NCBI GenBank assembly: GCA_900557385.1 | Contig: USSP01000062.1 | Span: 1 to 8,983, forward strand | Source: an uncultured Lachnospiraceae bacterium | GTDB taxonomy: Bacteria > Bacillota > Clostridia > Lachnospirales > Lachnospiraceae | Direction of reading: 5' to 3' | Length of the DNA stretch: 8,983 nucleotides | Part shown: piece after piece, positions 1 to 6,129 of the stretch | How positions within the stretch are numbered: the stretch's first letter is position 1 | Layout of the letters: every line of letters begins with the position of its first letter | Translations under genes and position numbers: made by a program | Notes under the pieces: generated by a model | What the model was told of the DNA's origin: nothing | The model's database searches: none | The model's input: only the letters and a program-made list of their open reading frames with translations

Positions 1-5
1 TTTAC

Positions 6-1118
6 TTAAGGATTCCCTACACGGAAACGTACAATTTGCAAAGACTCCATGTGATCCACGCGGATACGGGAGGGAACAGTGTAGCGCACTCCGTTGATGG
101 CTTTGATCTGCACGGCTTCCTTATCATCCGCATCCTCGCCTGCCTGTAAATAGTGGGCGGCATGTTTTCCCGCAAGGGTAGCCTCCTCGGATACATAGTC
201 CACCAGGTCATGCACATGGAGTACATTTCCGCAGGCAAAAACACCAGGGACATCGGTTTCCAGACTCTCATTGACAAGAGGACCGTTGGTTACCGGATTC
301 ATGGATACTCCCAGATTGTTGGAAAGCTCATTTTCCGGAATCAGTCCGCAGGAAAGGAGCAGGGTATCACAGGGGATTTCCTCTTCTGTCCCAGGGATGG
401 GTTTGGAATGCTCATCCACCTGGGCAATGGTAACACTTTCCACTCGTTTCTTCCCTTTGATATCTACTACGGTATGGCTCAGCTTCAGAGGAATGCCGAA
501 ATCGTCCAGACATTGTACAATATTTCTCTTCAAACCGCCGGAGTAGGGCATCAGCTCTGCCACCACCTTGACTTTGGCTCCCTCCAGAGTCATACGCCGT
601 GCCATAATCAGCCCGATATCTCCGGAGCCTAAAATAACGACTTCTTTGCCAGGCATACGACCTTCCATGTTTACATAACGTTGTGCCGTTCCTGCGGAAT
701 AAATTCCTGCGGGACGATAACCGGGAATGTTCAATGCTCCACGGGAACGCTCTCTGCAGCCCATTGCCAGCACTACCGCCTTGGTTTCAATGGTATAGAG
801 TCCATCCTCCCGGTTCATTACCGTCACGTATTTGATCTCGCCCTGTACGCTCAAATCCACGACCATGGTATTCAGCACATAGGGAATCTCCAATTCCAGT
901 GCCTGCTGAATATAGCGCTCTGCATATTCCGGGCCGGTCAGTTCCTCCTTAAAGGTATGAAGACCGAATCCATTATGAATACATTGGTTGAGGATGCCGC
1001 CAAGTCTGGCATCTCTCTCTATGATCAACAGATCATTGACTCCTGCTCGTTTTGCCGCAATGGCGCCAGCCAGTCCGGCAGGACCTCCACCGATAATCAC
1101 TAAGTCTTTTTTCATCAT
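6..1118 (-). CDS. NAD(P)/FAD-dependent oxidoreductase, second gene of a GlpA-like operon
   Basis: This 370-residue flavoprotein has the two-dinucleotide-domain layout of pyridine nucleotide-disulfide oxidoreductases. The FAD-binding GGGPAG is at residues 10-15, GGILNQCIHNGFG (Cys46) follows, a second nucleotide loop GSGDIG is at 165-170, and the FAD-closing ACGN is at 295-298. Family knowledge: such proteins are encoded next to GlpA-like enzymes in Clostridia and are thought to pass electrons from glycerol 3-phosphate or a related substrate to NAD(P) or another acceptor. The exact reaction is inferred. The open frame extends to 1169, but the preceding gene stops at 1120-1122 and AAGGA (1130-1134) sits 11 bases before ATG 1118, so that start is preferred; ATG 1115 is possible. 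The protein ends abruptly at VRFRVGNP near the window edge, and I recall relatives carrying on for roughly 40 more residues, so a truncation is possible. It is cotranscribed with the upstream gene. Confidence 0.88.
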   Translation of the reverse strand: MMKKDLVIIGGGPAGLAGAIAAKRAGVNDLLIIERDARLGGILNQCIHNGFGLHTFKEELTGPEYAERYIQQALELEIPYVLNTMVVDLSVQGEIKYVTVMNREDGLYTIETKAVVLAMGCRERSRGALNIPGYRPAGIYSAGTAQRYVNMEGRMPGKEVVILGSGDIGLIMARRMTLEGAKVKVVAELMPYSGGLKRNIVQCLDDFGIPLKLSHTVVDIKGKKRVESVTIAQVDEHSKPIPGTEEEIPCDTLLLSCGLIPENELSNNLGVSMNPVTNGPLVNESLETDVPGVFACGNVLHVHDLVDYVSEEATLAGKHAAHYLQAGEDADDKEAVQIKAINGVRYTVPSRIRVDHMESLQIVRFRVGNP

Positions 1119-1119
1119 C

Positions 1120-2556
1120 TTACACCGTATCCTTATCATAGCCTGTGAGAAATTCAGAACCTTTATCATTTTTTGTTATCTGTGACACATCTTCGCCCAA
1201 CTCCCGTGCCAGGATTTCCACGGTTTTAGGAGAGCAGAAGCCTGCCTGGCAGCGTCCCATTCCCGCTCTGGTGCGTCGCTTGATGCCGTCCAGCGTAGTA
1301 GCACCCAGAGGTCTGTGAATCGCATCTACGATTTCTCCCTCGGTAACCAGTTCGCAACGGCATACCACATTGGCATAAAGGGGATTTTTTTTAATGAGTT
1401 CTGCGCGCTTTGCTGCATCTGCCAGTGCCATATTGGGAATTCCCTTCCGGGTGGGAATAAAGTTTTCTTTTTCTTCGGGCTGCAGTTTTTCTGTCACAAT
1501 AGCTGCTACATATTTTCCAAGAGCGGGTGCACAGGTCAGTCCCGGAGACTCAATACCTGCCGCATCAATAAAGCCGGGTGCACCTGCTGCTTCACCGATG
1601 ACAAAATCCCCCTTCTCCTCATGGGCACGCATTCCTGCAAAAGAGGTGATGGTCTGGCGATTGGGAAGGCTGTTCACACTGAGGGCCGCTCTTCTCATGA
1701 CATCCTCCAGACCCTCTCTGGTTGTATTCACTGCTTCCTCATCCTCCACATCCACTGCGGTAGGTCCCACTAACAGATTTCCATGTACGGTGGGAGTGAC
1801 CAGGACGCCTTTTCCATAAGCAGTGGGAAGCTGAAAAATCGTGGCATGTACAAAATCACCCACTTTTTTGTCCATCAGACAATATTCACCTTTTCGGGGA
1901 ATGATATGAATTTTGTCGGCACTGACCATATTATGGAAGGTATCGGCATGGACACCGGCCGCATTGATGACCAGTCTGGTGTGAAAATCGCCCTGACTGG
2001 TCGTAATTCCATAGCCGTTTTCTTCCTTCTGCAGTGCTGTTACTTCTGTATTAAAGTGAAATTCCACGCCATTTGCAGCTGCATTTTCAGCCAGGGCAAT
2101 GGTAAGGTTGAAGGGACAGACAATACCGCCGGTAGGCGCATAAAGTGCTGCCACGGCATTGTCTGAAATATTAGGCTCCAGCTCCTTTAATTTATCTTTT
2201 TCGATAATTTGGATGTCCTTCACCCCGTTGACTACACCCTGCTCGTACAGCTTCTGAAGTTTGGGGCGATCCGCTTCATCAAAGCACAGAACCAATGAGC
2301 CGTTTTGTTTGTAGGGGAAATCCAACTCCTTGGAGAGTTCCGGCATGATACGACTGCCTTCCATATTCAGTTTTGCCTTCAGTGTGCCGGGTTTCGCATC
2401 AAAGCCTGCGTGTGCAATACCGCTGTTGGCCTTGGAGGTTCCCTCACACACATCGGAAGCCTGTTCCAGCACCGCCACCTTCAATTCGTACCGGGATAAT
2501 TCCCTGGCAATGGCGCTGCCGGTAACCCCAGCACCGATAATCACTACATCATACAT
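1120..2556 (-). CDS. GlpA-like FAD-dependent oxidoreductase with C-terminal BFD-type [2Fe-2S] domain
   Basis: This 478-residue protein begins MYDVVIIGAGVTGSAIAREL, a Rossmann FAD-binding loop of the DAO superfamily, as in glycerol-3-phosphate dehydrogenases (GlpA/GlpD) and 2-hydroxyglutarate oxidases. A BFD-like domain closes the protein, with four cysteines at 399, 401, 436 and 441 (CRCE and CQAGFC), expected to bind a [2Fe-2S] cluster as in GlpA. The likely role is oxidation of glycerol 3-phosphate to dihydroxyacetone phosphate under anaerobic conditions, with electrons passed to the following flavoprotein. The substrate is inferred from family and operon. The frame is open up to 2706, but AGGAGG at 2563-2568, six bases before ATG 2556, and the FAD motif directly after it fix the start. 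The next gene begins one or four bases after this stop, which indicates translational coupling. A hairpin terminator lies in the leader (2593-2641). No GlpC-like iron-sulfur subunit is visible in the window. Confidence 0.9.
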   Translation of the reverse strand: MYDVVIIGAGVTGSAIARELSRYELKVAVLEQASDVCEGTSKANSGIAHAGFDAKPGTLKAKLNMEGSRIMPELSKELDFPYKQNGSLVLCFDEADRPKLQKLYEQGVVNGVKDIQIIEKDKLKELEPNISDNAVAALYAPTGGIVCPFNLTIALAENAAANGVEFHFNTEVTALQKEENGYGITTSQGDFHTRLVINAAGVHADTFHNMVSADKIHIIPRKGEYCLMDKKVGDFVHATIFQLPTAYGKGVLVTPTVHGNLLVGPTAVDVEDEEAVNTTREGLEDVMRRAALSVNSLPNRQTITSFAGMRAHEEKGDFVIGEAAGAPGFIDAAGIESPGLTCAPALGKYVAAIVTEKLQPEEKENFIPTRKGIPNMALADAAKRAELIKKNPLYANVVCRCELVTEGEIVDAIHRPLGATTLDGIKRRTRAGMGRCQAGFCSPKTVEILARELGEDVSQITKNDKGSEFLTGYDKDTV

Positions 2557-2592
2557 ACTAATCCTCCTCTTCTCTTTCCTATTCTCCTGAAA

Positions 2593-2641
2593 GAAAAAAG
2601 CGGCAGATACCATTCTGTTCAGATTTGGCACTGCCACTTTT
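2593..2641 (-). terminator. Intrinsic terminator inside the leader of the GlpA-like gene (possible attenuator)
   Basis: On the minus strand AAAAGTGGCAG (2641-2631) pairs with CTGCCGCTTTT (2606-2596), giving an 11-bp stem with one G-U pair. The inner GCCA/TGGT can pair further. The stem runs into TTTTTTC (2599-2593). It lies about 40 bases before the start codon at 2556 and downstream of the likely promoter at 2663-2691, so it can stop transcription before the gene. The upstream mgtC-like gene already has its own terminator at 2864-2902, so this one probably has a regulatory job. Confidence 0.7.
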
Positions 2642-2662
2642 GAATGCACCATGATCCTATGA

Positions 2663-2691
2663 CTATCATACCCTATTTTCCGGTAAAGCAA
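2663..2691 (-). promoter_or_regulatory. Likely promoter of the GlpA-like operon
   Basis: Read on the minus strand, TTGCTT (2691-2686) resembles a -35 box. TATGAT (2670-2665) is one mismatch from the -10 consensus but only 15 bp away; TGATAG (2668-2663) gives a 17-bp spacer with a poorer match. A short repeat CATAGGA flanks the promoter on both sides. The assignment is moderate because spacing and box quality conflict. Confidence 0.45.
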
Positions 2692-2771
2692 CAGTCCTAT
2701 GTCCATTCTTTAAATAGATAAAATTGCGTTTTGTTTTATTAAATGTTCCCGAAGCTGCCGTACTTCCACCT

Positions 2772-2854
2772 GCGATGGATCTTCATGGGCTGCCACTGCC
2801 ATGGCTGAGGCCTCTCCATGGAATGGGCATAGCTCCCCATGAAGTGGGAATCGC
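2772..2854. repeat. Nested palindromic intergenic element, candidate structured RNA or interspersed repeat
   Basis: Several paired arms share one centre. GCGAT (2772-2776) pairs with ATCGC (2850-2854). CTTCATGGG (2781-2789) pairs with CCCATGAAG (2836-2844). CCATGG (2799-2804) pairs with CCATGG (2816-2821), around GAGGCCTC (2807-2814). The result is a long interrupted hairpin. It sits between the mgtC-like terminator and the promoter of the GlpA-like operon. No U-tract follows its base on either strand, so it is not a simple terminator. Two minus-strand frames through it are open, but neither has a convincing start with a ribosome binding site. Its function is unknown. Confidence 0.6.
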
Positions 2855-2863
2855 CGCCTTCCC

Positions 2864-2902
2864 AAAAAAAAAAACCGCCACACCTAGATAGATGTGACAG
2901 TT
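2864..2902 (-). terminator. Strong intrinsic terminator after the MgtC/SapB gene
   Basis: On the minus strand AACTGTCACATCT pairs with AGGTGTGGCGGTT around an ATCT loop. This makes a 13-bp stem with G-U wobbles, followed by an unbroken run of about nine T residues (plus-strand A-run 2864-2874). The hairpin starts 9 bases after the stop codon at 2912 and should end the lacI-type/mgtC-type transcript. Confidence 0.9.
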
Positions 2903-2911
2903 TTCCTTACA

Positions 2912-3604
2912 CTATACCTCTTCCAGATAGTGTACGCCCTCAATCTGGCTGAATTCCGATAAAATCTCTGCGTGCGCTCTTCTTTTTTTCAGATCCAGCA
3001 TAAGAATCAGAACGATGTCCGATCCTTTCAATGTCTTATCCCGCTTCTTTTCAATAGAGGATATTTCATATCCACACTCATTAATATGGTCATAAATGTC
3101 CCGTGTTCTGGATTTTTCGATTTCCATATAAAGTCCAATATAACGATTATGCTGTTCCTGTACGCGGCTTAACTCTGCCGCGCCAAATACAGTAATCAGA
3201 ATCAGAGCAAAGGTGACAAGTCCGATTTCCAACATACCGGAACCCAAAATAATCCCCAGTGTTGCCGATGCCCACAGTCCTGCTGCCGTGGTCAGACCAC
3301 GCACCTGGTTTTTACCTGTAATCATAATGGTTCCCACTCCCAGGAATCCAACTCCTCCTACTACGCCAGATGGAATTCGGCTTAAATCCACTCTGTCCGG
3401 ACTCAAAGTCCCCAAATAAATATTTGCCACTGTAGACGCTGCTGCTCCCAGACATACCAGGGCAAAGGTTCTCATTCCTGCCGGGTGATGCTTGGTAGCC
3501 CGCTCCAGACCGATGATTCCTCCCAGAACGGTTGCAAAAATCAATCGCAGAGCAATAGCTCCTGTGGTAAATCCTGCAAAATACTGACTAAATTGTGTTA
3601 ACAT
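2912..3604 (-). CDS. MgtC/SapB family membrane protein
   Basis: This 230-residue protein has the MgtC/SapB signature. GLER is at residues 32-35, GMRTFALVCLGAA at 43-55, GVGFLGVGTIM at 84-94 and VRGLTTAAGLWASA at 101-114. About five hydrophobic segments lie between residues 15 and 143. A soluble C-terminal region (about 150-230) with alternating strands and helices resembles the ACT-like tail found in many members. Family knowledge: MgtC proteins act at the cytoplasmic membrane in magnesium-limitation adaptation, and in Salmonella MgtC inhibits the F-type ATP synthase; the role in commensal Clostridia is unsettled. AAGGAGG (3613-3619), eight bases before ATG 3604, supports the start. It follows the LacI-type regulator by only 36 bp with no terminator between, so the two genes are probably cotranscribed. 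A strong terminator follows. Confidence 0.93.
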   Translation of the reverse strand: MLTQFSQYFAGFTTGAIALRLIFATVLGGIIGLERATKHHPAGMRTFALVCLGAAASTVANIYLGTLSPDRVDLSRIPSGVVGGVGFLGVGTIMITGKNQVRGLTTAAGLWASATLGIILGSGMLEIGLVTFALILITVFGAAELSRVQEQHNRYIGLYMEIEKSRTRDIYDHINECGYEISSIEKKRDKTLKGSDIVLILMLDLKKRRAHAEILSEFSQIEGVHYLEEV

Positions 3605-3640
3605 TGATGTCTCCTCCTTGATGTATGTTTATTTAGGCGT

Positions 3641-4633
3641 TTATTTTGCTGCTGTTGACTCTCTTTCGATCAGATGTCCATGAAATCTGAAAAGTTCTCC
3701 CTCCTCTTCTTGGTTAATCATCTTTACCAGTTTATCAATGGCAACATCGCCTGTTTTCTCGTATTCGGTTTTTACCGTGGAAAGTGTAGGGCGATACCAG
3801 CTTGCCAGTTCGATATCATCCACTCCAAGCACCATCGTATCATCAGGCACTTTATACCCGGCTTCCAACAACGCATCCATACAGCCAATAGCACTTAAGT
3901 CATTGGCTGCAAAAAAAGCCTGGGGCAAGGGAAGTCCCTCCTCCAGAAACTGTTTGGTATTTTTACATGAAGTTTCCCGTTGGAATTTACCTTCATAGAC
4001 ATAGGCCGGATCAATTTCCAATCCGTGTCGGGCAAAACAATCGCTAAAACCTCTCCATCGATCCTTAGCGTCATGGTGATATAAAAGTCCTTGAATATAG
4101 CCTACTTTCGTAACTCCACGGTTGATGAGATATTCCGCTGCGATTTCCCCATCTTTGTAGGAGTCAAAAAGTACGCTGGAGACTCTTTCACCCACCATTT
4201 CCCTGTCCAGAAAAACGGTGGGAACTTTAAGCCGCAGAATCTGTTCCACATCTTTGTCATCCACATCTTCTGAGAAAATCACACAGCCATCCACAACTTT
4301 ACCCAGAATGTTGTTAATGGCTGATTTTCCTCCATAAGTCATGAAAATATTCATCTCATAACCGTTGCGTTTGCATGCCCAGAAAAGCTTGTCTGCCAAT
4401 GTTGCAAAATAAGGTCCCTGCAGAGATGTGACAAAGAAACCTATGGTATGCGTGGATTTCGATTTCAGATTTCTCCCATTCAGGTTTGGAATGTATTGAA
4501 GCCGATTGGCAACTTCCAGAATGTGCTCTTTGGTTTCCGGCTTCAGTACATCCACGCCGTTTAACGCGTTGGATACCGTTGAAATTGAGACGCCTGCCTC
4601 TCTGGCAATATCTTTGATTGTGACTTTTTCCAT
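3641..4633 (-). CDS. LacI-family transcriptional regulator
   Basis: This 330-residue protein has the standard LacI/GalR layout. A helix-turn-helix lies at residues 4-26 (VTIKDIAREAGVSISTVSNA). A hinge helix follows near 50-58, and a periplasmic-binding-protein-like ligand domain runs from about residue 63 to the end, starting HTIGFFVTSLQGPYF. It should bind an operator as a dimer and respond to a small ligand, usually a sugar or sugar phosphate; the ligand cannot be read from the sequence. GGAGA (4641-4645), seven bases before ATG 4633, supports the start. It is the first gene of a probable two-gene transcript with the MgtC/SapB protein. No sugar transporter or catabolic gene lies directly beside it. 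The mannosidase genes are more than 2 kb away and separated by other units, so a link to them is only speculative. Confidence 0.94.
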   Translation of the reverse strand: MEKVTIKDIAREAGVSISTVSNALNGVDVLKPETKEHILEVANRLQYIPNLNGRNLKSKSTHTIGFFVTSLQGPYFATLADKLFWACKRNGYEMNIFMTYGGKSAINNILGKVVDGCVIFSEDVDDKDVEQILRLKVPTVFLDREMVGERVSSVLFDSYKDGEIAAEYLINRGVTKVGYIQGLLYHHDAKDRWRGFSDCFARHGLEIDPAYVYEGKFQRETSCKNTKQFLEEGLPLPQAFFAANDLSAIGCMDALLEAGYKVPDDTMVLGVDDIELASWYRPTLSTVKTEYEKTGDVAIDKLVKMINQEEEGELFRFHGHLIERESTAAK

Positions 4634-4677
4634 TGTGTGTTCTCCAACTCGTATTTTTGTGTTACATAACTACGACT

Positions 4678-4706
4678 ATTATAGCATTTTATGGAGTGAC
4701 CTTCAA
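4678..4706 (-). promoter_or_regulatory. Promoter of the lacI-type/mgtC-type operon
   Basis: On the minus strand TTGAAG (4706-4701) and TATAAT (4683-4678) are separated by 17 bp. The TGC before the -10 makes an extended -10 element. Just downstream GTTACATAAC (4661-4670) has short inverted arms GTTA/TAAC and could be part of an autoregulatory operator, but that match is weak. Confidence 0.8.
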
Positions 4707-4740
4707 AGTTTATTTGTGTTTCTTTATCTCTTTATCTCAT

Positions 4741-4775
4741 AAAAGAAAAATGCTGAAGAGCCACTTTGTCTGCAG
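4741..4775 (-). terminator. Probable weak intrinsic terminator after the histidine phosphatase gene
   Basis: Directly after the stop codon, minus-strand CTGCAGA (4775-4769) pairs with TCTTCAG (4759-4753) with one mismatch around a nine-base loop. CATTTTTCTTTT follows. The stem is short, so termination may be partial. Confidence 0.4.
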
Positions 4776-5357
4776 TTATACTTTCATGTGCCCAATCTGT
4801 TCCCCACCAAGCTCCACCATCTGGGCATTTCCGATGGGATAATCCTTTGCCATGGTCTGGAAGGAGGTGTTGTGGAGCGCTGCCTGAAGGGCAACGATTT
4901 CCGCACTGTGAATCACCACCAGGGCATTTCCCTTCTCCCGCCTGACAATCTCCTGAAGGGCGGGAATCACCCGTTCCAGCATCTGCTGATAGGATTCCCC
5001 TTCCGGTACAGGAGTGTAGCGGCGGTTGGTATACCAGACCCCATATTCTTCCGGGTAGCGTTCTTTCACCTCCGGCCAGCTGTTTCCTTCCCATTTTCCA
5101 AAGTTTAACTCCTGCAGCGCCTCCATGGTATGGTAGGGCAAATTCAACGCTTCCGCCACGTAGGCTGCGGTCTGGGCAGCGCGTTTTAAATGGCTGCTAT
5201 AAATTGCTGTAATTCCCAGGTCTCCTGCAAGAACCGCAGCAGCAAGCTCCCTCGCCTGCCGAAGTCCGTTTTCGTTTAAATCAGTGTCCGTTACACCCTG
5301 TATTTTCTTGGCAACATTCCAGTCTGTCTCTCCGTGCCTTGCCAGAATCAGCTTCAT
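4776..5357 (-). CDS. Histidine phosphatase family protein (phosphoglycerate mutase-like)
   Basis: This 193-residue protein has the histidine phosphatase fold. The catalytic RHGE is at residues 7-10 (His8 would carry the phosphate), SSHLKRAAQTA contains the pocket Arg59, ELNFGKWEG holds the likely acid Glu83, and the second pocket histidine is His150. The usual second motif SHGG is here IHSAE, so the histidine is kept but the glycines are lost. Members hydrolyse small phosphate esters or act on RNA-, cobalamin- or glycolysis-related substrates; the substrate cannot be decided here. The frame is open to 5459, but AAAGGAG (5366-5372), eight bases before ATG 5357, together with the RHGE position sets the start. 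It appears to be monocistronic, with its own promoter and a weak terminator. Confidence 0.92.
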   Translation of the reverse strand: MKLILARHGETDWNVAKKIQGVTDTDLNENGLRQARELAAAVLAGDLGITAIYSSHLKRAAQTAAYVAEALNLPYHTMEALQELNFGKWEGNSWPEVKERYPEEYGVWYTNRRYTPVPEGESYQQMLERVIPALQEIVRREKGNALVVIHSAEIVALQAALHNTSFQTMAKDYPIGNAQMVELGGEQIGHMKV

Positions 5358-5394
5358 TGGTAATACTCCTTTATCCGTTGGTAATGTTTCTTTC

Positions 5395-5423
5395 ACTTTA
5401 CGCCAATGGCAGGAATTTTGCAA
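5395..5423 (-). promoter_or_regulatory. Candidate promoter of the histidine phosphatase gene
   Basis: On the minus strand TTGCAA (5423-5418) and TAAAGT (5400-5395) are separated by 17 bp, placing transcription start about 30 bases before the start codon at 5357. The boxes are imperfect, so this is a moderate call. The divergent plus-strand gene starts about 50 bases away, so control regions may overlap. No clear plus-strand promoter was found here. Confidence 0.45.
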
Positions 5424-5475
5424 TTTTTCTTTTCTGCTTTTCAACGCGAAGCAAAGCAAATTTAGGGGAAAAGAA

Positions 5476-6009
5476 ATTGACGAGCATGTTGCTTTTTGTT
5501 CCTACTGCGGAGCAAGTACCGGCACTTCTGTTTCTCCGACCTCTCCGGACAGCAGCAACCTTCTTTATCATCTGCCTCTTTCTAAGAGACGAGAATGTGA
5601 TATCCGCGTCTACGAAGACCGAGTTGCCTTCCGGGGTAAATTCTGGTATCTGGTGGATAAGGAATTCATAAAATCCAAAAGTGATCAGGAAATGGCAAAG
5701 GTTTCTAATTTCCTGGGTTTAGGGTATCTGACAGAGGGCGTGGATAAGATTAACAGCTACTTGCAATGGATGGGACATTCCATCAGTCTTCCCGACTGGA
5801 TGAATACAACCATGAATGTACTGGCAGTTATCTGTCTGCTGCTGGGGTTGGTGCTATTTTTTTCCAAGAAAAAGGTCATTGAGATTTCTTTTACTGATAA
5901 GAGAATCTGTGTTCCGCAAAAGAGTATGTCCTCAGCCGAATACCAGACTCTCTATCAGACACTTATTCATACAAGAAACCAGAATAGAGGGCATAAGATT
6001 GAAAAATAA
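5476..6009 (+). CDS. Membrane protein with N-terminal CxxC (half zinc-ribbon); start uncertain or frameshifted
   Basis: I do not recognise a named family. The readable product begins at FCSYCGAS (5494 onward), the usual opening of small zinc-ribbon membrane proteins, but only one CxxC pair is present. A beta-rich stretch follows (CDIRVYEDRVAFRGKFWYL), then an amphipathic region, one strong membrane helix (MNVLAVICLLLGLVLFF, about 5812-5865), and a strand-rich tail (KKKVIEISFTDKRI) reminiscent of bacterial PH-like domains. No ATG, GTG or TTG lies at the right place in this frame. ATT at 5476 is 7 bases after AGGGG (5464-5468). The TTG at 5477 and ATG at 5486 are in another frame and would join this one if the T-run at 5493-5497 had one more T. 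So this is a rare ATT start, a frameshifted gene, or a sequence error. A small membrane peptide gene follows 29 bases later. Confidence 0.6.
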   Translation: MDEHVAFCSYCGASTGTSVSPTSPDSSNLLYHLPLSKRRECDIRVYEDRVAFRGKFWYLVDKEFIKSKSDQEMAKVSNFLGLGYLTEGVDKINSYLQWMGHSISLPDWMNTTMNVLAVICLLLGLVLFFSKKKVIEISFTDKRICVPQKSMSSAEYQTLYQTLIHTRNQNRGHKIEK

Positions 6010-6038
6010 AATTTTTGCGCAGAAATGAGGTGAAAAAT

Positions 6039-6128
6039 ATGGCAATTAGTATTGCACAAATTTTAAAGTTACTGATTATTGTAGCTATCATCATTGCAGT
6101 CATTGCAGTCATCGCAATGCGAAGATAG
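6039..6128 (+). CDS. 29-residue single-helix membrane peptide
   Basis: ATG at 6039 follows GAGGTG (6027-6032) by six bases, a good ribosome binding site. The product starts MAISIAQILKLLIIVAII and continues with repeated Ile-Ala-Val to end in MRR: one hydrophobic helix flanked by positive residues at the C-terminus. The codons for IAV-IAV-IAM (6093-6119) form a 9-nucleotide tandem repeat. The stop is two bases from the stop of the opposing membrane-protein gene. It lies 29 bases after the CxxC membrane protein and could be cotranscribed with it. Small hydrophobic peptides of this kind include type I toxins and subunits that modify larger membrane proteins; nothing here decides between these. 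I recognise no family. Confidence 0.6.
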   Translation: MAISIAQILKLLIIVAIIIAVIAVIAMRR

Positions 6129-6129
6129 G

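Noticed and set aside
153..632. 159-residue plus-strand ORF opposite the FAD/NAD oxidoreductase
   Set aside because: It is antisense to a well-supported gene, shows no domain, and its composition follows from the opposite strand.
2557..2706. N-terminal extension of the GlpA-like protein up to ATG 2706
   Set aside because: The extension runs through the promoter and the leader terminator, while AGGAGG sits six bases before ATG 2556, directly ahead of the conserved FAD-binding start.
2710..2802. 30-residue minus-strand ORF starting MAVAAHEDPSQVEV
   Set aside because: It looks protein-like, but it starts inside the palindromic core, has no ribosome binding site, and a neighbouring frame is also open there. 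It is more likely a by-product of the palindromic element.
2780..2850. CRISPR-like repeat
   Set aside because: The repeated CCATGG and CATGGG words are arms of one palindrome, with no regularly spaced direct repeats or spacers, and there are no cas genes.
4661..4670. GTTACATAAC as the LacI-family operator
   Set aside because: The arms are only four bases and the site lacks the central CG typical of LacI-family operators; mentioned only as a weak possibility with the promoter.
4719..4738. Short tandem repeat of CTTTATCT
   Set aside because: Two copies in a low-complexity AT-rich spacer, with no sign of function.
4732..5094. 120-residue minus-strand ORF rich in Gly and Pro
   Set aside because: It overlaps the histidine phosphatase in another frame; the phosphatase has all catalytic motifs and a ribosome binding site.
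5339..5671. 110-residue plus-strand ORF ahead of and overlapping the CxxC membrane protein
   Set aside because: Upstream it is antisense to the phosphatase and downstream it is out of frame with the conserved CxxC protein. Only its ATG 5486/TTG 5477 matter, as possible starts if there is a frameshift.
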